The notes beneath the pieces were generated by a model. That model was not told the DNA's origin, searched no databases, and worked only from the letters and a program-made list of their open reading frames with translations. 5,047 bases of DNA from Actinomycetota bacterium. Its GTDB lineage: Bacteria > Actinomycetota > Acidimicrobiia > Spongiisociales > ZC4RG35. The translations under genes were made by a program, and so were the position numbers. Of this stretch, positions 1-5,047 are shown in pieces (the first letter of the stretch is position 1; the number at the start of each line of letters is the position of its first letter). Location of the stretch: positions 1 through 5,047 of the forward strand of contig JAPUJM010000180.1 of NCBI GenBank assembly GCA_027296205.1, read 5' to 3'.

Positions 1-355
1 GCTTCGTCATCTGGGTGAGAACCGCCATGTAGAGGCCGACAAGCGAAACGAAAAACAGGCCGACGAGAAGCCAGGCCATTGAGTCGGTAAACCAGGCGAG
101 GCCGAGACTCACGGTCGTGAGCCCTATCAGACTTACCAGTGTGCGGCGACGTCGCAAGCGGATGACACCTCGACTGCTGGTGGCGAGATCGGCCGCGGTC
201 TGTCTCTGGACGTCCGCCATGCTGTGAGACCAGCGGTCGAACTCCTCGGTGGAGTTGACGGACCCCTCACGGCGGTCGCTGAAAACAACTGGGAGCAGAT
301 AGACGCTCCAAACGGCTGCAATAACAAGCAGACCGACTATGACGCTTGTTTCCAT
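1..355 (-). CDS. glpR: GlpR/SepX-type divisome membrane protein, N-terminal part (C-terminus outside window)
   Basis: Partial gene: it starts at ATG 355 and runs off the window start after 118 codons. The protein has a membrane segment at about residues 5-25, containing a W-x-x-Y-L-L-P pattern (W16, Y19, P22). A polar region with Arg/Asp/Glu follows at about 26-66, then an Arg-rich patch (R67-R71), then two more membrane segments at about 72-88 and 94-113. This layout recalls the actinobacterial family called GlpR in Corynebacterium and SepX in Streptomyces (Rv0996 in M. tuberculosis), a membrane protein that works with FtsZ and, in Corynebacterium, recruits the MoeA-like protein Glp. It should not be confused with the glycerol-3-phosphate repressor GlpR. 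Position supports the call: it is last in an operon with galU and moeA, as in those genomes. A GGAG at 368-371 lies 12 bases before the ATG, and AGGA lies almost against it. The family call rests on topology and context, because the sequence itself is weakly conserved. Confidence 0.7.
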   Translation of the reverse strand, partial: METSVIVGLLVIAAVWSVYLLPVVFSDRREGSVNSTEEFDRWSHSMADVQRQTAADLATSSRGVIRLRRRRTLVSLIGLTTVSLGLAWFTDSMAWLLVGLFFVSLVGLYMAVLTQMTK

Positions 356-404
356 GTCCTGTGCTTACTCCGTCCGATGCCGAGCGTAATAAGGTTGCCC
401 ACCA

Positions 405-896
405 TCAATCAACGACCTTCGACCTCTGCCACTCGCCCGACCTGCCTCCGGTTTTTCGGAGAAGGCGGACCGACTCGATCGTCACGCCACGCTCGACGCC
501 TTTGATCATGTCGTAGATGGTGAGGGCAGCAGTCGAGACGGCCATCATCGCTTCCATCTCGACCCCGGTCTGGCCTGTCGTTGAAACGGTAGCTGTGATC
601 CGGATGCCATGCCCAACCGACTCCAGGGTGACCTCGGCACCGGTCAGCGGAATCGGGTGACAGAGTGGTATCAAGTCTGCGGTCCTTTTTGCCCCCGCGA
701 TCCCCGCCACACGCGCGACGGCAGCCGCATCGCCTTTTGGCAGGTCGCCCGAGAAGAACCGCGCCGCCAGGTGGGGAGACATGACGACATACCCTTCGGC
801 CACGGCGACCCTATCGGTGATCTCCTTGCCGCTCACATCCACCATGTGCACCTCACCGGCCTTGTTGAGATGGGTGAATTCCTGGTCAGACGTCAT
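405..896 (-). CDS. moaC: Cyclic pyranopterin monophosphate synthase MoaC
   Basis: MoaC converts the 3',8-cyclo-GTP made by MoaA into cyclic pyranopterin monophosphate, an early step of molybdenum-cofactor synthesis in the cytoplasm. The 163-residue length fits the family (about 160). Diagnostic motifs run in order: HMVDVS (17-22), LPKGD (52-56, with the conserved K54), AGAKRTADLIPLCHP (67-81, with H80), GVEMEAM (111-117, with E113), ALTIYDM-IK (124-132, with D129 and K132) and LLRKTGGRSG (145-154). The catalytic Lys, Asp and His positions known from E. coli MoaC are all present, so it should be active. The ATG lies 7 bases after a good ribosome site (AGGGAG, 904-909) inside the end of moeA, and the two genes overlap by 11 bases (886-896). 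They are therefore co-transcribed and probably translationally coupled. In Corynebacterium and Mycobacterium this slot holds a RimJ-like acetyltransferase gene instead. Confidence 0.96.
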   Translation of the reverse strand: MTSDQEFTHLNKAGEVHMVDVSGKEITDRVAVAEGYVVMSPHLAARFFSGDLPKGDAAAVARVAGIAGAKRTADLIPLCHPIPLTGAEVTLESVGHGIRITATVSTTGQTGVEMEAMMAVSTAALTIYDMIKGVERGVTIESVRLLRKTGGRSGEWQRSKVVD

Positions 897-2115
897 GACG
901 ATGCTCCCTGGTCTCGGGGCTTCGGAACAGTTCTATCAGCACGGGCTCCCCCTCGTCAATCGTCTCCACTCCTATCGGCACAACCGCAAAGGCGTCGGCA
1001 ACCGCGGCCACAGAAAGGATGTTTGAGGCCTGACCACCGGCCTGTGTCGCCCGGAGAGCGGCGCCGTCACCTTCCAACCTGACCCGGATGAAAACGGTCT
1101 TTGCCGGATCGGTCACGAGTCTCTCCCCGGCGGCAACTGTCATCTGCGGTCGGAGTACGGCACTCGCTCCCTGCATTGTCAGCAGGGCAGGTCTGACGAA
1201 TTGCTCGAAAGAGACGACCACCGACACCGGGTTACCCGGAAGTCCGAAGAAGGGTGCACCCCCCAGCTGTCCGAAAGCGAGGGGCTTGCCGGGCTTCATG
1301 GCGACCGTGATGAAATCGACTCCTGCCTCGTCGCGTAAGACGAGCTTCGTGACGTCGTAATCACCCATGGAGACTCCGCCGGAGGTGACTATCGCGTCGG
1401 TTTCGACAGCAGCCCGGCCCAGGGCGGCGCGGAGTTCGTCGGCATCATCGGCTATCCGGCCGTAGTCGATCACCTCGGCGCCGGCATCCTCGAGAAGACC
1501 CACCAACATTGGCCGGTTGGAGTCACGGATCATCCCAGGAGCCAAGTCCTGAGTGGCCGGGGGCGCCAGTTCGTCGCCGGTTGACATCACCCCTACCCGG
1601 GGACGTCGCGATACGAGCGGCTCCACCACGCCCAATGTGGCCAGAACACCCACATGCACCGGGCCCATCCGCAAACCGGGATCAAACACGACCTGGCCGG
1701 CTCGGACATCGCCACCGGCCTCACGCACATAGTTGCCTTCCGCGGCCACCGTGTGAATCCTCACCTTGTCGCCCTCGGCAGCCGTGTCCTCGACCCGCAC
1801 CACAGTGTCGGCGCCGTCCGGCATCGGAGCACCAGTCATGATCCTGATGGCCTGACCTTCACCCAGCGAGACCGAGGCGACCTGACCGGCAGGTAAGTCA
1901 GCAACCACTTCGAGAACAGCATCGGGCTCGGAGACATCGGCGGCACGCACCGCGAAACCGTCCATAGCCGAATTGGCGAATTGGGGCACGTCTTCAATGG
2001 AGACGACCGCCTCGGCCAGGACCCGGCCGACACCCTGGTCGTACGGAATCGTCTCGGTGTCGAGCCGTCTCATCGAGTTGAGCACTTCGGCGCGAACGGC
2101 TTTCAGTGGCCTCAC
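886..2115 (-). CDS. moeA: Molybdopterin molybdenumtransferase MoeA (gephyrin/Glp family)
   Basis: MoeA inserts molybdenum into adenylylated molybdopterin at the end of cofactor synthesis. At 409 residues it matches bacterial MoeA (E. coli 411). Visible motifs: NSAMDGFAVR (48-57, D52), TGAPMPDGADTVVRVE (94-109, T94), VGVMSTGDEL (174-183, E182) and MIRDSN (195-200). The molybdopterin-binding core has TSGGVSMGDYD (244-254), AMKPGKPLAFG (272-282, K274 and K277) and GLPGNPVS (291-298). The C-terminal domain IV (about 325-397) has the usual beta-rich look, with QASNILS at 362-368. Most catalytic residues known in E. coli MoeA have counterparts; by ungapped count the Lys275 position appears to be Thr270. 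The start is GTG at 2115, five bases after the galU stop, with only a weak ribosome site; a start a little upstream cannot be excluded. In Corynebacterium the homologue at this locus (Glp) is a cell-division protein bound by GlpR. The call as a MoeA-family protein is certain, but whether it acts as an enzyme, a divisome adaptor or both is not. Confidence 0.95.
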   Translation of the reverse strand: MRPLKAVRAEVLNSMRRLDTETIPYDQGVGRVLAEAVVSIEDVPQFANSAMDGFAVRAADVSEPDAVLEVVADLPAGQVASVSLGEGQAIRIMTGAPMPDGADTVVRVEDTAAEGDKVRIHTVAAEGNYVREAGGDVRAGQVVFDPGLRMGPVHVGVLATLGVVEPLVSRRPRVGVMSTGDELAPPATQDLAPGMIRDSNRPMLVGLLEDAGAEVIDYGRIADDADELRAALGRAAVETDAIVTSGGVSMGDYDVTKLVLRDEAGVDFITVAMKPGKPLAFGQLGGAPFFGLPGNPVSVVVSFEQFVRPALLTMQGASAVLRPQMTVAAGERLVTDPAKTVFIRVRLEGDGAALRATQAGGQASNILSVAAVADAFAVVPIGVETIDEGEPVLIELFRSPETREHRHDV

Positions 2116-2120
2116 TGCGC

Positions 2121-2912
2121 CTACCCGAACAACTCAGGGCCGTAGCGATCGAGACCCAACTCATATGAAGCTCTGAGCAGACCCTGGGGAGTTCCGACAT
2201 CGAGGAGGCTCTCATCCGCTACGTAGCCACGTAGCCGCCCTCGCTCTCCGAGTTCCTGAATGGCATCGGTGAGTTGGATCTCGCCACCCACTCCGGGCGG
2301 AGTCTTCTCGAGGATGGAAAACACCTCCGGCGTGAAGACATAGCGACCGACGAGACCCAGCCGGGACGGAGCCGCCTCGACGCCTGGCTTCTCCACCGCT
2401 CCGGCGAGGTCGAGATAGCCGTCCACGACATCCGAGTCGGGAATCACCACTCCGTACCTGGAGAGGAACTCATCACTGAGCTCGCGGAGACACATCACCG
2501 ATACCGCTCCGTCGCGGCTGCCGGAGCCGAGAGAAGCCAGGACGTCGTGTCCGGGTCGAATGATGTTGTCGGCAAGGAGGCAGAAGAACGATCGGTCGCC
2601 CACCATGTCAGCGGCCTCCCTCACGGCGTCACCGAGACCCAGCGCCTTCTCCTGGACCAGGGGTCGAATCTGGATGTCCTCGAGACCGGGCAGCACCCCG
2701 CCGAGACTGAAATGCTGAGCTACCAGGTGTCCGGCATCGGCGTCCACCACGACGACGGCCTCCCTGGCGCCTGCCCTTGCCGCCTCCTCGACCGCGTATT
2801 GAACTGCCGGTCTGTCGACGACAGTGACCAGCGCCTTGGGCACCACCCGGGTTGCCGGGCGCATTCTCGTTCCGCGTCCAGCAGCCGGGATCACGGCAAC
2901 ATCGATGCTCAC
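2121..2912 (-). CDS. galU: UTP-glucose-1-phosphate uridylyltransferase (GalU-type), short form
   Basis: This nucleotidyltransferase should make UDP-glucose from UTP and glucose 1-phosphate, feeding envelope polysaccharides, glycolipids and trehalose. The fold signature is PAAGRGTRMRPAT (9-21), followed by PKALVTVVDRPAVQYAVEEA (25-44), where GalU normally reads PKEMLP-VVDKP. Next come QEKALGLGDAV (87-97), LLADNI (112-117, metal-binding D115), VEKP (173-176), GLVGRYVF (186-193), GGEIQLTDAI (209-218) and DVGTPQGLLRASYE (238-251). At 263 residues it is clearly shorter than typical GalU (about 300). Much of the loss seems to lie between about 60 and 85, before QEKALGLG. The start is GTG at 2912, overlapping the plsY stop by 4 bases (GTGA), with a rich ribosome site GAGGAGAGGG at 2920-2929. 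The gene sits between plsY and moeA. The family of glucose-1-phosphate nucleotidyltransferases is clear, but UTP/glucose specificity is inferred from GalU-like motifs and synteny. Confidence 0.9.
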   Translation of the reverse strand: MSIDVAVIPAAGRGTRMRPATRVVPKALVTVVDRPAVQYAVEEAARAGAREAVVVVDADAGHLVAQHFSLGGVLPGLEDIQIRPLVQEKALGLGDAVREAADMVGDRSFFCLLADNIIRPGHDVLASLGSGSRDGAVSVMCLRELSDEFLSRYGVVIPDSDVVDGYLDLAGAVEKPGVEAAPSRLGLVGRYVFTPEVFSILEKTPPGVGGEIQLTDAIQELGERGRLRGYVADESLLDVGTPQGLLRASYELGLDRYGPELFG

Positions 2913-3517
2913 GTCGGAACCCTCTCCTCGTTTCCTTTGACCATCCTCTCGATGTTGGCCCTATGCCGCCAAACGATGAGGGCAACCGTCAACAGCATCC
3001 ACATGAGGCTCAACCCGGTGACCCCCTGCCAGACGGCCAGCGGGATCACCAATGCCATCGCTATGAGCGAGGAGATCGAGGCAACCTTGGTGAATCTCGC
3101 CAGGACCATCCACACGAGGAGGGCGACCAGGGCTACCTGCCACACGGTGAAGATCACGACGCCGAAACCGGTAGCCACCCCCTTTCCCCCTTTGAACTTA
3201 TGGAAGACGGGGTAGCAGTGACCGACCACAGCGGCGAAACCGGCTGCGAACGCCCATTGCGACAGCTCGGTTGGGGTGGTGGTCGAAACGAGGCCGCCGG
3301 CAATGGCCCCCATGGAGGCGCCGATCACGCCTTTCATCGTGTCTCCGATCAGCACCATCGCAGCCGGCAGCCGGCCAAGGGTGCGCAGGACATTGGAAGT
3401 GCCGGGATTGCCGCTGCCGATCTCATGGATGTCGACCCCATGCATTCGAGCGACGATCACTGCAAAGTCGATGCTTCCCACCACATAGGCGCCGACCAGG
3501 GCAATGGCGATCGTCAT
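2909..3517 (-). CDS. plsY: Acyl-phosphate:glycerol-3-phosphate acyltransferase PlsY
   Basis: PlsY is an integral membrane enzyme that transfers an acyl group from acyl phosphate to the sn-1 position of glycerol 3-phosphate, the first acylation of phospholipid synthesis in most bacteria. The three family motifs are present, numbered from the ATG at 3517: GSGNPGTSNVLRTLGR (about 34-49), the phosphate-binding GHCYPVFHKFKGGKGVAT (about 99-116), and RHRANIERMVKGNE (about 184-197). Five to seven hydrophobic segments lie between them, starting with residues 2-20. I chose ATG 3517 (202 residues, close to E. coli's 205), so the protein begins MTIAIALVGAYVVGS, as family members do. A GTG at 3553 would add 12 polar residues of no family character. 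A TATGAT hexamer six bases before the ATG supports this start, because the transcript could begin at the ATG itself. It is the first gene of the operon. In Mycobacterium the corresponding slot is taken by a 5-formyltetrahydrofolate cyclo-ligase gene on the other strand. Confidence 0.96.
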   Translation of the reverse strand: MTIAIALVGAYVVGSIDFAVIVARMHGVDIHEIGSGNPGTSNVLRTLGRLPAAMVLIGDTMKGVIGASMGAIAGGLVSTTTPTELSQWAFAAGFAAVVGHCYPVFHKFKGGKGVATGFGVVIFTVWQVALVALLVWMVLARFTKVASISSLIAMALVIPLAVWQGVTGLSLMWMLLTVALIVWRHRANIERMVKGNEERVPT

Positions 3518-3523
3518 GGAACG

Positions 3524-3529
3524 ATCATA
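3524..3529 (-). promoter_or_regulatory. Probable -10 element of a leaderless promoter for plsY and its operon
   Basis: On the minus strand TATGAT (one mismatch to TATAAT) is followed by six bases and then the plsY ATG at 3517. That spacing puts the transcription start at or next to the A of the ATG, the arrangement of leaderless genes common in actinobacteria. No convincing -35 is seen: TGTTCC (3547-3552) is at the right distance but matches poorly. No Shine-Dalgarno sequence precedes the ATG, which is consistent. Confidence 0.5.
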
Positions 3530-3573
3530 TTGGCTCACCGGGGAATGGAACACCTTGGCGTCCGGTTCTACAC

Positions 3574-3579
3574 TTGACT
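3574..3579 (+). promoter_or_regulatory. Possible promoter elements for the FmdB-like gene (weak)
   Basis: The divergent spacer between plsY and the FmdB-like gene must hold a plus-strand promoter. TTGACT here is five of six to the -35 consensus, but no TANNNT hexamer follows at 16-19 bases. Alternatively TACACT at 3569-3574 could be a -10, with a poor -35 (TGGAAC, 3546-3551) 17 bases upstream, giving a leader of about 30 bases. I cannot choose between these. No HrcA CIRCE or HspR HAIR operator is visible, although the M. tuberculosis relative is heat-shock co-regulated. Confidence 0.25.
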
Positions 3580-3612
3580 GGCTCCACCGCTTCCAAGTCG
3601 GTCACTCTTACC

Positions 3613-3906
3613 ATGCCAACATACGAATACGCCTGTAGGGAATGCGGCGAGAACGTCGAGATCTTCCAATCGTTCTCCGACAAACCGCTGAAGAAGCACG
3701 ACGAGTGTGGCGGCGAGCTGAAGAAAGTCTTTCATGCCCGGGGAATCGTCTTCAAGGGTCCCGGCTTCTACGCCACGGGAAACAGGTCTTCTGGCTCTCC
3801 GAAGCCATCGGAGAAGTCGGACACCTCGACCAAGAAATCCTCGGCCTCCAAGTCGAAATCCCAGTCGAAGCCAAAAGCGAGCTCTTCGACTTCCAAAGAC
3901 TCCTAG
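3613..3906 (+). CDS. FmdB-family zinc-ribbon protein (Ruc-like), Ser/Lys-rich tail
   Basis: This is a 97-residue protein. Residues 1-58 are the FmdB/CxxC-CxxC regulatory domain: MPTYEYACRECGENVE (1-16), FQSFSD (18-23), ECGGELKKVF (31-40) and IVFKGPGFYAT (45-55). Residues 59-97 are a low-complexity Ser/Lys/Pro tail, probably disordered. Family members usually carry two Cys pairs. Here the first is intact (C8, C11), but the second reads H29-D-E-C32, so the metal site would be Cys3His. The M. tuberculosis relative Rv0991c (Ruc) is a small redox-activated chaperone that works with DnaK, has a zinc site and a disordered tail, and lies in the same neighbourhood divergent from galU-moeA. A similar role is inferred here, not shown. 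The frame is open far upstream, but the family always begins MPTYEY, which fixes the start at 3613. No clear ribosome site precedes it. Confidence 0.88.
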   Translation: MPTYEYACRECGENVEIFQSFSDKPLKKHDECGGELKKVFHARGIVFKGPGFYATGNRSSGSPKPSEKSDTSTKKSSASKSKSQSKPKASSSTSKDS

Positions 3907-3942
3907 CTCAACGACTCCCTTCTACCGCGGGCGCCGGCGCCG

Positions 3943-3948
3943 TACCTT
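3943..3948 (+). promoter_or_regulatory. Possible -10 element just before the SAF-domain gene
   Basis: TACCTT fits the TANNNT core and is followed by six bases and then the ATG at 3955, so a transcript could begin at the start codon. The upstream -35 region (about 3920-3925) is poor. The element would give the SAF gene its own promoter within the 48-base gap after the FmdB-like gene. A single TANNNT match can be chance, and it is weighed together with the two similar sites in this window. Confidence 0.3.
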
Positions 3949-3954
3949 CGAGAC

Positions 3955-4473
3955 ATGTTGTGGCTGCAGTCGCCACCGTTGGGACGATGGATCGCCGCCG
4001 GGCTCCTCGTAGCCGTGGCCATCTGGCTCGAATTCGGACCAGATCCCCTTGTCGACCATCCGTTTGCCACCGAAGCGATAGCCGTGGGAGAAGAGCTCAC
4101 GTCGCTCAACACCGAGACCCGACCCATCCCGTCCGGTCTGTTGGATCAGGTCCACCCCAACGCGGTAGCAGCCAGGGTGATCGAAAAAGGCGAGCCGATC
4201 CTCGCTTCCGATGTCGGGGACGGCGATTCGGTGATTCCTGTCGGCTGGTGGGTCATCTCCGCGGACGTGCCCGCGATTGCCCGAGCCGGTGACCGGGTCA
4301 AGATCGTCCTCCTCGACTCGGGCAAGGTGGTCGAAGGTGTAATCGCATTTTCGGTCCCCGACGACCCTTTCGCCGCGGCAAGTGGCGGCATTGCGGTGGC
4401 GCCGGCATCGGCCAGTGAGGTCGCAGTGGCGGCTGCGGACTCCCGAATCGCGGTGCTGGTCTCCACCGGCTGA
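3955..4473 (+). CDS. Membrane-anchored SAF-domain protein (CpaB/RcpC-like)
   Basis: A 172-residue protein. A short N-terminal tail with R11 precedes one membrane segment at about 12-25, so most of the protein should lie outside the membrane. A SAF domain follows at about 37-100. Its usual marks are ATEAIAVGEELT (38-49), RPIPSGLL (56-63), and AARVIEKGEPILASDV (72-87) with the I-x-x-G-E-P-I/L turn, ending at V93-V96. A beta-rich stretch follows (101-135: ADVPAIARAGDRVKIVLL), resembling the RcpC/CpaB core, then an Ala-rich segment (138-165) and IAVLVST. CpaB/RcpC proteins take part in Flp/Tad pilus assembly, but no other pilus gene is nearby. Stand-alone SAF proteins beside an FmdB-like gene are common in actinobacteria and lack a known function. 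The start is ATG 3955 with only a weak GAG upstream. It is 48 bases after the FmdB-like gene and 17 bases before uppP. Confidence 0.8.
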   Translation: MLWLQSPPLGRWIAAGLLVAVAIWLEFGPDPLVDHPFATEAIAVGEELTSLNTETRPIPSGLLDQVHPNAVAARVIEKGEPILASDVGDGDSVIPVGWWVISADVPAIARAGDRVKIVLLDSGKVVEGVIAFSVPDDPFAAASGGIAVAPASASEVAVAAADSRIAVLVSTG

Positions 4474-4477
4474 GCAC

Positions 4478-4483
4478 TACCGT
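4478..4483 (+). promoter_or_regulatory. Possible -10 element just before uppP
   Basis: TACCGT (TANNNT core) is followed by seven bases and then the uppP GTG at 4491, again the spacing of a leaderless start. It falls in the 17-base gap after the SAF gene stop. No ribosome site is present in that gap. No good -35 is evident in the coding sequence upstream, so this is a weak call by itself. Confidence 0.3.
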
Positions 4484-4490
4484 TCCCGAT

Positions 4491-5047
4491 GTGCTCTCCG
4501 CGATCATCTGGGGTCTGATCCAGGGTCTCACCGAATTCCTCCCGGTCTCATCCTCGGGACACCTCGTGATCATCCCTGCCTTCCTCGCAGAGATCGGCCT
4601 GGACATCGCTCCTCCCAGTCTTGCCGTCGCGGCCGTCCTTCATCTGGGAACACTGCTCGCGGTGCTCATCTACTTCCGGAAGGACGTGATGAAGGTTCTC
4701 AGGCTTCGCACCGAGCCCGAGGGTCGCAAGATCGCACTGTTGGTCGCCATCGGCACCATCCCTGCCCTCGTCGGGCTCCCCCTGAAAGAGAGCCTCGACT
4801 CGTTCCAGGACACTGTCTCGAATGTCGGCTGGGCCCTTATGGCGACCGGTGTGATCCTCGTCATCGGCCAGCGACTGGCGACCGGGACTCGCGCGTTGAT
4901 GGACGGACGGGTGCCCGATGCTGTCGTCGTCGGAATCGCCCAGGCCTTCGCTCTCATCCCCGGCATATCCAGGTCCGGCATCACCATCAGCACCGGGAAC
5001 GGAAGAAAGTTCGACCCCCTCGAGGCAGCCCGGTTCTCGTTCCTGCT
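4491..5047 (+). CDS. uppP: Undecaprenyl-diphosphatase UppP (BacA), N-terminal part
   Basis: UppP is a polytopic membrane enzyme that removes one phosphate from undecaprenyl diphosphate, recycling the lipid carrier for peptidoglycan and other wall polymers; extra copies give bacitracin resistance. The 185 residues seen (of about 270 usual) show both catalytic motifs: QGLTEFLPVSSSGHL (11-25, with E15, S20-S22 and H24) and IPGISRSGITIS (156-167, with R161). Between them are LHLGTLLAVLIYFRKD (50-65) and several hydrophobic helices. The gene is open to the window end with no frameshift. The start is GTG at 4491, giving a product that begins MLSAIIWGLIQG, as relatives do. An ATG two bases upstream (4489) is out of frame. 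It follows the SAF gene by 17 bases on the same strand. In mycobacterial relatives of this locus a MscL channel gene lies near this position, as I recall it. Confidence 0.95.
   Translation, partial: MLSAIIWGLIQGLTEFLPVSSSGHLVIIPAFLAEIGLDIAPPSLAVAAVLHLGTLLAVLIYFRKDVMKVLRLRTEPEGRKIALLVAIGTIPALVGLPLKESLDSFQDTVSNVGWALMATGVILVIGQRLATGTRALMDGRVPDAVVVGIAQAFALIPGISRSGITISTGNGRKFDPLEAARFSFL

Noticed and set aside
2274..3215. Long plus-strand open frame (313 codons) over galU and plsY
   Set aside because: It is antisense to two genes with full sets of family motifs, its product is rich in His/Arg/Ser with no recognisable domain, and such frames are expected opposite G+C-rich genes.
3518..3553. Longer plsY from GTG 3553
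   Set aside because: The 12 extra residues are polar and unlike the family N-terminus, and the TATGAT hexamer lies inside them at leaderless spacing to ATG 3517.
2852..3577. Plus-strand open frame (241 codons) over plsY
   Set aside because: It is antisense to plsY, whose catalytic motifs are intact, and it has low-complexity composition and no ribosome site or homology cue.
3572..3598. Inverted repeat ACTTG ... CAAGT in the divergent spacer
   Set aside because: Five-base arms with a 17-base loop are too weak, and they do not match the CIRCE or HAIR operators.
3271..3612. Upstream extension of the FmdB-like gene
   Set aside because: The frame is open upstream, but that stretch is antisense to plsY and the family begins exactly at MPTYEY (ATG 3613).
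3930..3941. Perfect 12-base palindrome GGCGCCGGCGCC between the FmdB-like and SAF genes
   Set aside because: It has no loop and no T-run, so it is not an intrinsic terminator. It could be an operator, but short G+C palindromes are frequent at this base composition.
3642..4292. Plus-strand frame (216 codons) over the FmdB-like and SAF genes
   Set aside because: It overlaps two better genes in another frame and encodes an Arg-rich product without domains.
1..5047. CRISPR array, insertion sequence, tRNA/rRNA, defence or toxin genes
   Set aside because: No direct repeats of spacer type, no transposase or terminal inverted repeats, no tRNA-like clover-leaf and no defence-domain motifs were seen. 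Nearly all bases are used by housekeeping genes.

Overview
The window is a densely packed, ordinary chromosomal stretch with high G+C content. It holds two divergent gene sets that separate at about 3518..3612. Gene content, GTG starts, short overlaps and gene order point to an actinobacterium. The order FmdB/Ruc-like protein | (divergent) | galU - moeA/glp - ... - glpR matches the neighbourhood around Rv0991c-Rv0996 of Mycobacterium tuberculosis as I recall it. A deep-branching class such as Acidimicrobiia is my guess only. No RNA gene, insertion sequence, CRISPR array or phage trace is visible, and no stretch over 300 bases lacks a gene.

Minus strand, read right to left: plsY (3517..2909), galU (2912..2121), moeA/glp (2115..886), moaC (896..405) and an N-terminal part of a glpR/sepX-type membrane protein gene (355 to the window edge). 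Junctions are a 4-base overlap, a 5-base gap, an 11-base overlap and a 49-base gap, so this looks like one operon. It combines phospholipid synthesis (PlsY), UDP-glucose supply (GalU), two molybdenum-cofactor enzymes (MoeA, MoaC) and a probable divisome membrane protein.

Plus strand: a small FmdB-family zinc-ribbon protein with a Ser/Lys-rich tail (3613..3906), a single-pass membrane-anchored SAF-domain protein (3955..4473), and the first 185 codons of undecaprenyl-diphosphatase uppP (4491 to the window end).

The main point of interest is the minus-strand operon. In Corynebacterium a MoeA/gephyrin-family protein (Glp) and its membrane partner GlpR are cell-division proteins. Here the same pair flanks moaC, a true cofactor-synthesis gene, and the MoeA keeps nearly all the catalytic motifs. 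This could be an ancestral or dual-function state. A second pattern is that three start codons (plsY, the SAF gene, uppP) lie 6-7 bases after a TANNNT hexamer, the arrangement expected for leaderless transcripts.
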